Source of the DNA: Anaspis maculata | Lineage: Eukaryota > Arthropoda > Insecta > Coleoptera > Scraptiidae | DNA: 64,000 nt | Assembly (NCBI GenBank): GCA_949128115.1 | Contig: OX421966.1 | Coordinates: 62,989,416 to 63,053,415 of the forward strand | Direction of reading: 5' to 3' | Position numbers and translations under genes: made by a program | The notes under the pieces: generated by a model | Told to the model about the DNA's origin: nothing | Database searches by the model: none | What the model saw: only the letters and a program-made list of their open reading frames with translations | In this document: positions 47,813-59,600 of the stretch, one piece after another | Position numbering within the stretch: position 1 is the first letter of the stretch | Layout of the letters: each line of letters begins with the position of its first letter

Positions 47813-49699
47813 CAGGGTGTCCACGGTTCAAGTGCTCTAACTGTAGGGTTGTATTCTTTGGCCAAATGCAAGAAAATTTTTCCTATACAATTTTTTTTTT
47901 TCGGGCTTTAGTTTCCAAGTTACAAGGTGCCGAACTATTAGAAAATGAAATATTTTTTTGCTATAACTTAGTAACTACGATTTTCACGAAAACCAAACTT
48001 GGTACTATTGATAGACTATAAATTGGCTTTCATTAAGCGTTTACCATTACTTTGTTGAAAAACCAGTGGCGTAGATATAAGGGCTACCTACCAATTAACC
48101 TCGGTTATCTGCACGCCACTGAAATAAAGTCAATCTTTGATAACATTTTCTGATTCCCCGGACAATTATAAGCCAAAAAGGTACTCATTGTCCGAAGCTT
48201 TAAAGTGAACCATTTTCGAGAAAAACGGCATTTTATACTGAAAAACATGAAAATGGATCATAACAATAAATTGACTGATGAGTCTTTTGTGAGCTGCAGT
48301 ATTATTGAAAGTATTAAAATAACTGAAAAGAAGACTCATTAGAAATTATTGCTCTTGTTCAGTATTATACAGGGTTATTCAAAAGTCCGGAATAAAATTC
48401 ATAATTTTTTTCCATATTTATTTCGGAGAAAACGCTCGAAGAGGTCGATTTCTAAAAACGGTAAGCCATTTTTTCATGACACGTGTTATGTTCTACCGTC
48501 AACCCCCTAACCCCAAGCCACCCTTAGTATATTTTTTTAAATGGCACTCTATGGCTTGTGGGGGGCTCGTTGGAAAGCTTGTCAAAAACTCTATTTAGAT
48601 CTACCATTGAAAATTAGATCGGACGCTTCACCATGAAGTTTTGAGAAACCCCAGTTTTACTTAACAGTCCGCAACAAAATTCATAATTTCTTACCATATT
48701 TTTTCAGAAAGAATACGCTCGAACAGGTCCATTTCTAAGAACGGTAAGCCGTTTTTTCATGACACGTGTCATGTTCTACCGTCAACCCCCTAGCCCCAAA
48801 CCACCCTTAGTATTTTTTTTTCAAATGGCACCCTACGGCTTGTGGAGGCTCGTTGAGAAGCTTGTCAAAAACTCTATTCAGATCTACCATTAAAAATTAT
48901 ATCGGACGCTTCACCATAAAGTCACCACCACAAGCCATAGGGTGCCATTTGAAAAAAAATACTAAGGGTGGCTTGGGGTTAGGGGGTTGCCGGTAGAGCA
49001 TGACACGTGTCATGAAAAAAGAGTTTTTGACCAGCTTTCCAACAAGCCCCCACAAGCCATAGGGTGCCATTCAAAAAAAAATACCAAGGGTAGCTTGGGG
49101 TTAGGGGGTTGACAGTAGAACATGACACGTGTCATGAAAAAAAGGCTTACCGTTTTCAGAAATCGACCTGTTCGAGCGTTTTTTCCGAAATTAATATGGA
49201 AAAAAATTATGAATTTTATTCCGGACTGTTATGTGAAACTGGGGTTCCTCAAAACTTCATGGTGAAGCGTCCGATTCAATTTTCAATGGTAGATCTAAAT
49301 AGACTTTTTGACAAGCTTTCCAACGAGCCCCCAGAAGCCATAGAGTGCAATTTGGAAAAAAATACTAAGGGTGGCTTGGGGTTAGGGGGTTGACAGTAGA
49401 ACATGACACGTGTCATGAAAAAACGACTTACCGTTTTCAGAAATCGACCTGTTCGAGCGTTTTTTCCGAAATAGATATGGAAAAAAATTATGAATTTTAT
49501 TCCGGACTTTTGAATAACCCTGTATACACTAATTACAAGATAATTTATTGAAAAATAAGTTGACATTTTTTTTTCTACTTTTTGACACCCTAAAGTAAGT
49601 TACTGAGTACCCTCAGTAAATTGAAAACTGAAGCCCGAAAAAAGACTTGGGCAAAGACTACAACCCTACAGTTAGAGCACTTGAACCGTGGACACCCTG
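47813..49699. mobile_element. TA-flanked element with ~120 bp inverted ends
   Basis: Left end CAGGGTGTCCACGGTTCAAG pairs with CTTGAACCGTGGACACCCTG at the right; pairing extends through TGCTCTAACTGTAGGGTTGTA and a GGGCTTTAGTTT block. TA flanks both ends. The interior is largely taken by a second element (48370-49522) plus unique left-hand sequence, so this one looks like a true nested insertion and not a concentric palindrome. No transposase seen. Confidence 0.8.
48370..49522. mobile_element. Inner element built of ~280 bp direct and inverted units
   Basis: Ends CAGGGTTATTCAAAAGTCCGG and its inverse are flanked by TA. The left arm has two tandem units starting near 48384 and 48668; the right arm has inverted units ending near 49228 and 49505 plus partial ones between 48921 and 49150. 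Each unit contains GGTTAGGGGGTTG-like, CACAAGCCATAGGGTGCCAT-like and ATGACACGTGTCAT blocks. Non-coding. Confidence 0.8.
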
Positions 49700-50001
49700 T
49701 ATAGTGCGCGAAACATAGCACTAGCAGTGTTCATGCAAATCGAACCTGGGCCAAAAGCCAGCGCGAACACTTCCCCCCAAAATAAAATATATTTAGCCCT
49801 TCCGCAACGACAAAGGATTTCACGAACATTCAAGTTGAGCTCCTAGGAAGCGAACCGCTTGAGACATGCCCAGAAATACAGGATGTTCCATCCTCCACGG
49901 CAATCACGTTGCACTCGAAAACCATGCGTCCTAGAAAAACAAAATTTCCATTGTATCATCTATTAGCAAAAATCTTCAAGAAAAAAAGGTCTTTCGAAAT
50001 A

Positions 50002-50776
50002 CAGGGTGATTCAAAAACAACGTGTCAAAGAAATGCTCATGATTTTGCATGATTCATCTCTATACTAGGTTGATTAATTGGTACAACAATAAGGATAATT
50101 TCTGAATGAGCAGTTGAGTTTTCATCAATTTTGCTTAATATCGTTTGTCTAAAACGAATACGCCTTTGGTGATCATCTTCGGAAATTTCTTGGAAACCAG
50201 TTGCCTTACATGGATGCAAACGGCACTTTTTCACCATTCGATTCACAGATGATGAGGATACATCTATTTGTTGAGACACATCCCTCTGGCTTACTTTAGA
50301 ATCACCAGTGACAACCTCAAGAAGAAAAACCACATTTTCATCATTTGTCCTGTGGAAGTTCAGGTAACTTGTGTTTTATATGCCACGGTTCCGTCCTCGT
50401 TGAATCTTTCAAGGAATCGCTCCAGATAGTTGAAGCTCGGTCGCCTTCTATCGGGATAGAACTCGGCGTAACGTTTTTTGGTTCAAGAAATGTTTTTCTG
50501 GTGCTCTGCCAGTAAGAACAGCATGTCTTTCAATTCTTCTTCAGGATACGATACCATTTTTGACATTGATGACGATTGATTGACGATCGTTATAACCAAA
50601 TTCCAAGTGACAATAACAATGACATTTTCCCAGACAACACGATTCGAGAATATTAACGTTCAAATAAAAACTAGTTCGAAGGCTTTTTATTGCTTCAACA
50701 TCATTGACCTAGTATAGTGATGAATCATGTGAAATCAAACGTATTTTTTCAACACGTTGTTTTTGAACTACCCTGT
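50002..50776. mobile_element. Inner Tc1/mariner-type element, deleted
   Basis: Ends CAGGGTGATTCAAAAACAACG and CGTTGTTTTTGAACTACCCTG lie next to TA on both sides; TIRs are about 75 bp. It contains the N-terminal transposase remnant at 50037-50557, but the catalytic domain is absent. It is thus an internally deleted derivative of an autonomous element. Confidence 0.75.
50037..50557 (-). pseudogene. N-terminal transposase remnant (Tc1/mariner-like)
   Basis: From an ATG at 50557, minus-strand frames read MVSYPEEELKDMLFLLAEHQ, then RYAEFYPDRRRPSFNYLERF with NEDGTV: the first helix-turn-helix region (DUF4817-like) of a widespread insect transposase family. Next, SKVSQRDVSQQIDVSSSSVN and KKCRLHPCKA give the second helix-turn-helix. 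A stop near 50480 and a frameshift near 50350 break it, and the DDE/D catalytic domain is missing. Such domains bind the terminal inverted repeats. Confidence 0.65.
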
Positions 50777-50899
50777 ATTTCAGAAGACCTTTTTTTGGAA
50801 GATTCCAGCTAATAGATGATACAATAAAAAAAAAAATTTCTAGGACGCATAGTTCTCGAGTTGAACGCGATTGCCGTGGAAGATGAAACACCCTGTACA

Positions 50900-51310
50900 G
50901 TGTCGCTTCGGGATAGCTACAAAGACATCGAAAAGTAATATAATTTTCCAGTTTAATTGATGGCTCACATCTTATTACACACCTGATTTAGTAAATGTAA
51001 GATAAATTGCACAGAGCTGATGAATGAGTCTGTAAGTTGAGAACACAGCACCAGCTGGACGTAAATTGATCAAAGTAAGACACCCAACTTTTATGTGAAT
51101 TATTTGATCGGTAATTAGAATGATGGCTGAAATTTCGGAATACAGAGACCGTGCTTGATGGGTTAATAATAAGAATCTTTCTTCAAGTGGAATGATCGTA
51201 TCTCTCTAAGCCCAAGTAGGACTTAGTTATGAAAGGGTTAAATTAAAATCAACAAGGTATTGATTATGCAAAGAATCAAAACTCAAGTGTGTTGAGAAAT
51301 TCAACTAATC
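50900..51310. other. Short spacer, no recognised feature
   Basis: AT-rich sequence between two inverted-repeat elements. No frame or repeat recognised. Confidence 0.35.
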
Positions 51311-51609
51311 TACCGGGTAGGCCAAAAAAAAATTGCACTCAAATTCTTTTGTTCAATTTTCATTTCTGTTCCGATTCCGACGATCTTGGTATCGATGGAT
51401 AGCCAAAAGAATAGGCTTCGAACACCAAAGTTCAAAATGGCCGCTTTTCCAGAATCCAAGATGGCGAATGCAGTTGACAATAGGTCTCCTATTGACGTCG
51501 TTTTTTTTTAATGGGAATTCTGGAAATAAGAAAGCCTATGGCACATATCATGAGAAAAGGCTATTGGCAACATTTTCCTATCAAAATGGAAAAAATCAGC
51601 TGACGGGTT

Positions 51610-52700
51610 GCAGAGAAATAGCTAATCCGTTGGGTACTCATGGTTTGTGCTGCAATAAGAACCCAATTGGACGTATATCTTGTCACGAGTCCATCAATCA
51701 TGTCATTTTGCGAAGCCTGGCCTCTCTACAGATACAATCTATCCTGGAACCTTATGGTACAATGCGAGAACAAAAAAGACCTTATGGCTAACCGAGGTCC
51801 CTCGGGAAAGGGGTCGTTCCCTTGCGTGGGATGTGACAGTTGTCGACACCCTTGCTGCATCCTATTTAAATTCCTCAAGTTTATCCTGCGGTTCGGCAGT
51901 GGCCCAAGCCGAGCGAAAAAAAAACAAATATCGGGACCTCAGTCCTCTCTATACAGGGTGATTCAAAAATAGCGCATTTCCTTTCGGGCACGTTATAGTG
52001 GACGTTAACGGAGCATGGGAAAAATAATAAAAAAAAATAATCGGCTTTGATTTGCGAGTTATTAACAAAAACAAATCTGTTCAATCTGGCAGCATCGCAT
52101 TAGTACCTACCTGGCACCTCCAGATCAAAGAGGTACATTACAATAGCATAAATGTATTGTTACCCTGGAAACTCCGTACAACCTGCCATACCATACCAAG
52201 CATACTTGCCGAATGTATTTTCACGGCACCTTTGAGGTGGAAGACGGATTTTAAAATTTAAAAATACGACTCAAATCTCAATTGCAAGAGAAATTTTTAT
52301 TCGGGAACTACTAAAGGCATGTGATTCTTCGCGACTAACAATGCCTTGCTTCAAAATCATGCAAACTGAAGAAGTTGAATTCTCAACTTCACCTCTTCAT
52401 AACTCGGAAGAGAAACGAGCCAAAATTTTTTTACTATTTTTTCCGTGCTCCGCCAACGTCTCCCATAACGTATACGAGAGGAAATGCGCAATTTTTGAAT
52501 CACCCTGTATGTTCTACCCAATTGCCTTTAAAACTATGGGTGTAGCTGGAGAGTTGACAAGGCAACTGATAAACGGAATTGGCAAAAGGCTAGAGCGTCA
52601 ATTGGGGGACAAACGTGCCAGCGAGTTCCTGTGGCAGCGGTTGTCATTAGAGGTGCAAAGAGGCAATGCTTCAGCTGTCATTGGGACACCTGCACCTTCC
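51610..52700 (+). pseudogene. C-terminal tail of an RT-type retroelement ORF, interrupted
   Basis: Plus-strand frames read NPLGTHGLCCNKNPIGR, then RGRSLAWDVTVVDTLAASYL and AVAQAERKKNKY; after the insertion comes FYPIAFKTMGVAGELTRQL and LSLEVQRGNASAVIGT. This order matches the conserved segment after the reverse transcriptase in many insect retroelement-like ORFs (THGLSC, WDVTxxDT, QRGNA motifs). The RT domain itself is absent. At least two frameshifts are seen, and a 554 bp element sits at 51954-52507. Non-functional. Confidence 0.75.
51954..52507. mobile_element. 554 bp inverted-repeat element inserted in the RT-tail
   Basis: Ends CAGGGTGATTCAAAAATAGCG and the inverse at 52487-52507 are flanked by TA. 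TIRs of about 130 bp include GCGCATTTCCT-like and GGAGCATGGGAAAAA-like segments. It splits the RT-tail reading frame, so the insertion post-dates capture of that segment. No coding capacity. Confidence 0.8.
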
Positions 52701-53199
52701 CTGCTGAAGTTTTTTTTATTTTCAAAATCTATACTATTCTATATTGCCTATTCTATTGATATGTACTATTGGCTTTCCCAACACGATAATATCGGACCGA
52801 AACAAAAAAATAGAGCAGTGCAAATACCAAAATGATGTTCTCACTTCTCTCGCCTTGAAGACCCCAAGCAGGCCCTTTTCAAATTTGCTATTTCGTTGCA
52901 ACCCGTCAGCTGATTTTTCTCATTTTGGTCATGAAATGTTGCCAATAGCCTTTTCTATTGATGAGTACTATTGGATTTCTCATTTTCACAATTCTCATAA
53001 AAAAATGAGGTCAATAGGAGACCCTATCTCAACTGCATCCGCCATCTTGGATTTCGAAAAAACGACAATTTTGAACTTTGGTGTTCGAAGCCTATGCGTT
53101 TATGCGTTCAGCTATTTATTGATACTAAGATCGTCGAAATCGGAACAAAATTTCACAAGGAAAGAATTTTAGTGCTTTTTTTTTTGGCCCGCCCGGTAT

Positions 53200-54280
53200 A
53201 TCCCTCTGTTAAATTAGCTGGAATACGGAAACAGAAAATTATTTGGAAGAGTGGAATTGATCAAGCGCGGGTCCTAGCAGGCAATTAGGATGTATTTCAT
53301 TTCCAAGAAACTGAATGTAAATTGGAGTAACTAATTCCTTATCGCTAGCTGAACTCAGCACGTTGAGAGTGTGTAATGGATAATTAACTCAAATAAAGTG
53401 ATTAAGGTTCACTGAACTAAATTAGCGGTCATTGATTAGTCGGTAAATGAAGGAGGTGTGGTTTTAAAAACTTTTTTTTTGCAAGATTTATTTAAATTGT
53501 CTTTTCGTGATTGAACCTAGGGAATCAAGGGACTTTGAGAATCAAAATAGATTTTATTTTTTTCAAGAGTTTCAAGATACGATTAAGGTAAAAAGGTTAT
53601 GAAACTACGGCACAAAAATACACACAACGTAAGGGTCAATTGAATGCACGTCTGATTAGGGGAAAGGGATACTATCGGAGTACGTAGGTGAAGCAGCTTG
53701 GATCAAAATGGTGGGAATGGTGAAAGTGGTAGAAATGGTGAAAACTACTGTAAAACCTCTTTGGAAAGTAGGTGAATCCTTGGATGGAAACTTGGGTGAA
53801 ACCTATGAAAATTCACTAATTGCCGAATCCAATCAAAAAAGTTGGAGAAAACGAGGACCCTAGTAGTTTTTTATGTTACCTGCCAATTAAAGACGTTTTT
53901 TTTTTAGGCTTTTGTGTGGTTATGTTTCTTCACATGGCAAAAATGCCTGATTCGGGCTTGCACTTCCCTAAATGTTATACGTCGCCAAACTTAATTCGAA
54001 TAAAAGCCGGTTTTGGATTCGATCAACACAATACGAAATCCTCTCAACTGGTAGACAAGAACGCACAAAGCCACAGGCTGGTGATATTCCTTGTACAGTA
54101 TCAATGCTGAAAAAAACTCCAGTCTGCACGTCCCCTACCTTTATCAACTTTTCCGGTCAGCGCGGTAGCCAACGAACTATCAACAGCCAATCAGCTTGAG
54201 AATTCTCCGTCAGGACTGCCACTGCAGTTTAATGGATTCTTACGGACTAGGAAGCAAAGCGGCTGTGCAGAATTGGACTA
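53200..54280. other. Intergenic stretch, no recognised gene
   Basis: AT-rich, with a run of GGTGAAA/GGTGGAA-like short repeats around 53710-53760. Frames of up to 96 codons match nothing known. Confidence 0.35.
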
Positions 54281-54356
54281 GCTCAATCGATCGATGTACC
54301 AAAAAGTAGACAAAAGCAGTAAACGATGTAGAATTTTGACCCAGTAGTTGACTTAC

Positions 54357-54605
54357 CGTGCAAATGCAAACAATTTGATTCGATGACCGCCAAATGTGAC
54401 AGACGAAGCTGTCCTAGATCTATGAGCTTGACATCCGTTTGAGAGAGAGATCCGATTCTGTGTGCCGTCAAAATGTAACCGTGGCGCCACTCCGCCCCAT
54501 CTAGCACTGCTGGGATGTACACCACGACGCCATCTAATAATTCATAGTCAAACTCAAGAGCCAACTTCACCCCGACTAACTGAGCCTCAGCGGCAGTGCC
54601 ACCAC
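54357..54605 (-). CDS. Candidate internal exon, unrecognised (83 codons)
   Basis: The minus-strand frame is open for 139 codons (54702-54283). A segment bounded by an acceptor GAATTGACAG and a strong donor GTAAGT is exactly 249 nt, so it is a symmetric phase 1-1 exon. It encodes GTAAEAQLVGVKLALEFDYE, DGVVVYIPAVLDGAEWRHGY and VKLIDLGQLRLSHLAVIESN. Composition is protein-like and richer in GC than its surroundings. I recognise no domain and no partner exon was found in the window, so gene identity stays open. An alternative is a longer single exon starting at the Met at 54702. Confidence 0.4.
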
Positions 54606-54709
54606 CTGTCAATTCATAAAATAACATACTTAGCACGATTTCTTGCTCAACTTCAAACTTATTGGCGCAACCATAAATTCCGGCAGCCGTCTCCTTGCAC
54701 ATTTGTTAT

Positions 54710-56320
54710 TTATGTTTAATCCCCGAAAACACATCCGTCTTATTTCTCTGCAGGAGAGAAGTAGAACCGGCCGAGAGCGCTATTTAATTCACTAATGCTC
54801 CGGCTTCGAAACTTGCGCTGATTTATCTGCGTCCTTATCACAATATTTTTTATAAAATGCTCCGGTATTATGTGTGGCTGCTGCATCTTTTTTCTGCGGT
54901 TGCGGTAAATTAAATTGCCGTTCGGGACGGTGAAGATGGCATTAATCCAAGACAAAGACCAGCGCGGGCCTCTTGGCAGAAAACGCAAAAACATGCAGGG
55001 AAGCTATAGGTTTTGTAGACGCGTCTTGCTGATTTTTTCAACACTCGGTATAAAATAACGCAAAGAAAGGTAAGATAAGAATGAGGGGTCGTATGGAAAA
55101 ATGCACGGCTCAAAAGATGTGTCAAGCAAGCACCATACAACCCCACGCCCTGATGTCTCCTCCCAATAATCATTCCACGTCATCTCTGATGATGTCACAT
55201 ACAGCCCGGGATAATATTACGATGGGGGCGATGCAGAGGGCGTTGCGCTAGGGTGATTCCCGAACTTTTTCGGGCTTGTTACCTGATGCTTTTCATGATG
55301 GAAAATGAATAGGTCCGCCTAAATAACTTTCTGCTCGAACGATTCCTTTCTCGAATCTACCAATGAAATTTTCGAAACGGAGAAAGCGCTTTGCTTAGTT
55401 ATATTCACCAGCCGGCCCAAGTTCAAATTAAGAAGGTGAACTAATTCCGATGGGATGGATTTCAATTCGTGAAAGTGCGCCAGCATTTTTTCTATCTTTA
55501 TGTTACCAAGCGCCATCTCGCTCGGTGTGAGCCTGAATCTCTATTGGAAACAACCAGATAACGGTTTATGATCCGTTACAATTTTGATTTTCTGATCTGG
55601 AAGTTTTTGAAAATGTGGTTCAAAATTGATAGAAATTATTCCAAATTGTCAAGACCGCATTCGATTTTCGGCATGGCAAATTTTTTGTTTGATTCGCGAT
55701 ACATTGTGGTTTATAAGGCCTCTCCGTAAGTCAACGTAACATAAACTTGATGTGTTTCAACCTATTTGAGCTAATCATTGCCAAGGCATTCAAGATGAGA
55801 GCCTGTTGATCCAACATTTACCTATGTATACTCTTTGCCGGATGCTTGATGTGAGATATCCGTGATGAACAAAAACAATCAAAAACACAACAACAAAATA
55901 TGTCATACTGTCAGTCAAAGAAAAAGAGAGAAGTGACGGATTCGGAAAAGGGCACTTAATGGAAGAACCCAGTCAAACAAACCCCTGAGTCAAGCCCTGA
56001 GAAGAAGACTCTCACATACATGAAAAATGAATGACAAAAACTCACTGATAAACTTCGGTATTCAGTGTAAGTGAAATTAGTGAAACAAAATCGCAGAAAC
56101 ATCAGTAAACAAATGCTAAACACATCAGTGAACAGTGCATAATAAATCAACAAATCAACAATGCAGATAAAATCATATCAACAATGCATAAAAACCCAAA
56201 ATAAGACAAAGTAGGTATGGTTAGTAGGATCCTGTAAAAGACCTACAGTGAATATCTGACAAACATAGCAGCGAGCATAAAAACAAAAACATGACATAAA
56301 AATATGAGAGTCATAAAAGC
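54710..56320. other. Intergenic stretch, no recognised gene
   Basis: Short frames only, no clear repeats. From about 55860 the sequence becomes very A-rich on the plus strand. Nothing identifiable. Confidence 0.35.
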
Positions 56321-56326
56321 GGCGGA

Positions 56327-56660
56327 CAATGGAGTATTATACTAAAAAAAAAATTCCTCTTTTTGGATGGAAACAGAAATTATATTGAAAAATAACTGAC
56401 CCGTATTTTTTTTATTCAGCCAAAAATCGCATCGTTTGGCCGCAATAAATAAACGAAATTCCTATATTCTACCTATTTCTGACGTCATTTACACAGGCAG
56501 TATAGGCGGTGACTCGCTGTGACGTCAGAAGTAGTTGATGTTATTTATTTATTACGTCCAAACAATACGGTTTTTGACTGGATAAAAAAACACGGGTCAA
56601 TTATTTTTCAATGCAGTTTCCATTCCAATCGAAAATTTTTTTTGGTATAATACTCTATTG
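56327..56660. mobile_element. ~335 bp palindromic MITE with TGACGTCA near the centre
   Basis: CAATGGAGTATTATACTAAAA at the left pairs with the inverse of the right end (TTTGGTATAATACTCTATTG). Pairing continues through TGGAAAC, GAAAAATAA, GACCCGT and GTTTGG blocks. Both arms carry CTGACGTCA near the centre (about 56482 and 56520). Non-coding. Confidence 0.7.
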
Positions 56661-56664
56661 ACAT

Positions 56665-59600
56665 TTAATTGGAATATGAAATCATGACATAGACAAAAAT
56701 AGGACATACAGAAATTACAGTCAAGTAAGTACATGACAATAAAATTACACACAAAATTAATGAAGTGGTCATGAAAATATTGACATGGAATTCAGCAAGT
56801 TTACAAAATTCGTGAAACAACAAAAATGACATCAAAAATTGGAACGTGAAACAGACGCATGCAAGAAATCAATCTAAGCCCTGACCTGAACCTGAAAACA
56901 ATTCCCGTATACGCACTTAAGCTCGAAGCTGAAACAAAGAAATCCCAACGCGTTATTTTTAGAATCTGCAGATCGCATCTCCGCGCGCAAGGCGTCGATG
57001 TGTTGTGGTTGACGCTGCGTGAGAGCACGCTGGACACAAAATTGTGGGAGGTATCCTAAGAGTAGGTACCTCCCAAGTGCTCCGATAAAAATGCTCAGCG
57101 ACAAAAACACAACTTAAACACGGATGCAAGGAGGAATGAAACACAACTGGATTGAAATTTGAGGGGAAAATGTATATTGAAGCCAAAGTTAATTGTATGG
57201 ATGAAGGGCAACGGGAATAGCGTCACCTGCGACGTGGCACCGGCGAGATCCAGGCACTCTGGGAAGTCGGCTCGCTGTGATGAATGTCACGCTCGACACA
57301 GAATCGCCGCCGCAGGCTTCTGCATGGGCCCGGCGACACTCAGCAGACCAGAACAGGCAGTAGACGTCGTGGATGCTCTTTTTTGATGTGTCGTGGATGC
57401 TTTTCGGGATCTTGCCAGCTGATGCCGACTTTTTCGCTCCGCTTGACGGACGGACGCCTTTTTTCTGTCAACTCTCTGCGCCAATTGTTTTTTCCACAGC
57501 GCCGTGACTGTGATAAACATCACCCAACTTTCCCGCACCGCGCACAACCGAACGTGCAGGGACGCAACAGTGGTTCCTCCGAGAAAGAAATGCAATCCAA
57601 ACACGAGTAAGACATCATTGATAGAAAAAATGCGTAGGTAGCGTCAACAGGGCCGTTGGCATCCCCGAAAATTAGTGGAATACACGAGACACGTAGGTAG
57701 CCTCAATCCTTGCTTTAAACTGGGCTGCAAAACCGCGAAAACCCCCTTTCGGTCCTCTTTTTGTCTAGATTCCCGGAAACAAATAAAATTGACGCCCAAA
57801 CAGGAAGATGCGATTTTGGAAACGAAAACTAAATCACCCAAAACAACTAATGCAGTCAAACCAAAAGCGATTTAGAGTATGATTTTAGAAAATGATGTAA
57901 AAACGACCCACCTGTAGTAAATTACGGCACACGTCGTCTTAGGAACGTTTGTACTGCGAGAACACACAAAATCAAGTCATGTCTTCGACCAAATTCCCGT
58001 CGCGTTTACATTCAGTCAGTTCTTAATTTAAAAATGTTTTTTTGCGTCGAAGTATTAGAATGCGTAGTAGTAAGTTTGTAAAAAATCGCTGAAAATGCGT
58101 TCCATCACAGCAGAAATATTTTGTTCATGATACACAAAGTAAGTCATCTGCATCACAACAAAAAATATGTATGTTGAGATGTTTTTTATTCACAAAACTC
58201 ATTGCCGCAACTGCTTTTCAATTCCTAGGACAAAAATGGAATTCTATTTACTTGAAATTCATGTATAAAATACCTTTTAAAAATAGGCGATTGCTTCAAA
58301 AGCTGATAATTATGAGTATGAAATGTGAAATTCTCAACAAATGTCATAAACAGCACCGCACGGAGATTTCACATCCTAGTTTCCTGCAGACAGGTTAACA
58401 AAGGCAATATCGAACGTTGGATTACCTCAATGCTTCCGGAATGCTTTGGCGTCACTGGCGAGATCCGAATGGACCCAGGCACGTGTCTGCTGGATATAGC
58501 TACGGGCCTAGTCGGCCTGATGTTTCGGACTCCACGTTTTATACTCAATTAGCTCTTTGCACAGAGGCAACTGCTTTTTCATCAAGGCATTTTCCTCGAT
58601 TAAAACTGATTCGGTGGTTGCTTTGCGTTTCCAAGCTTGAGCTCCAAGTATAATGAAATTTGCACGTAACCAATTTTTGTGTAGATTTCATCGCGGAATA
58701 TCGATGAACGCAATTAAATTTTTCCATGAAATCCAGCCCAATTATTTTTTCGAAACGTCTGAGCTTCAAGTCGGCAATATAAGTTTGATGTGTGTCATCG
58801 CCAGTAAGATACATACATAAGAAATTGGTTCAGGTAATTGGTACATTTTCAGTCCCCGATGGGTTCGCATGACTTATAAATTCAGGAGAAACAATGTTGG
58901 TTTCATGAAAATTAATGCTGCGCTGTCTAGATACAATTATTTTCTGCGATAGCTTGAATTTTAGCTTGTTATACCCTTTAAAAATATAACAGGTTTTGCG
59001 TTTTGCGTTCACAAACACAGCGATAATCTGCAAGGGAAATATATACCTTTTCAGTTGAACCCCACAGTTAGTTCATTAGTTTCGATTGTTAAGAAAAAAA
59101 CAATTGCTGGTATCTAGTGTGGGTTAATCAAACTTTCCCAGGTGACAAAGAAATTCAAGTGGATAGCGATGCGTGACTTAGCTACATACATCATACATGA
59201 GCAAACACAAAATCCAGACTGTATTACACTTCAGTCACGAGCCTCTGGGAACACTAGGTGGCACTGCAAAGACCAAATGGCATTCTCACGCAATGAAAGA
59301 GACCGAGTTCCATTCGACAACTCCGACATAGCCTTGACTGTGTGAACTATGATTCGCTACCATATAATCCTTAGAGAACTGCGTTGTTTGGAAGTAAGAA
59401 AGATTTAGCTGCTGAACATTTTTATTGCCACTGAAGCTAGTTCTTTGATTATTTCAATAACAATTATTGATGACGTGTTCAACTTTTTGCATGAATTGCA
59501 AAATTTTGAATTTGGTTTGTTTCTTTGACAATTATAATGTATTGCATATATTATGTTTTCACGTTTTGAAGCTTTTTTATCCTTTATACTGTACTAATTC

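Larger units (their letters stand above)
49879..50895. mobile_element. Outer shell of transposase-bearing palindromic element
   Basis: Left end CAGGATGTTCCATCCTCCAC pairs with the right end finishing CACCCTG at 50895, TA on both sides. The arms (123 and 119 bp) pair along their length, through CGGCAATCACGTTGCACTCG and AGGTCTTTCGAAA, and run directly into the inner element. Hence the whole 1.0 kb can fold as one hairpin-ended unit. Confidence 0.8.
51313..53196. mobile_element. TA-flanked element with ~300 bp TIRs and a captured RT-tail
   Basis: Termini CCGGGTAGGCCAAAAAAAAA and the inverse ending GGCCCGCCCGG are flanked by TA. The arms (about 51313-51610 and 52900-53196) pair through GGCTTCGAACACCAAAGTTC and CCAAGATGGCG. 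Between the arms lies the C-terminal part of a reverse-transcriptase-type ORF (about 51610-52700), interrupted by another TA-flanked element at 51954-52507. It looks like a DNA element carrying captured host or retroelement sequence. Confidence 0.75.

Noticed and set aside
57159..57610. Overlapping 75-108 codon frames on both strands in a GC-rich patch
   Set aside because: Mutually shadowing frames without any recognisable motif.
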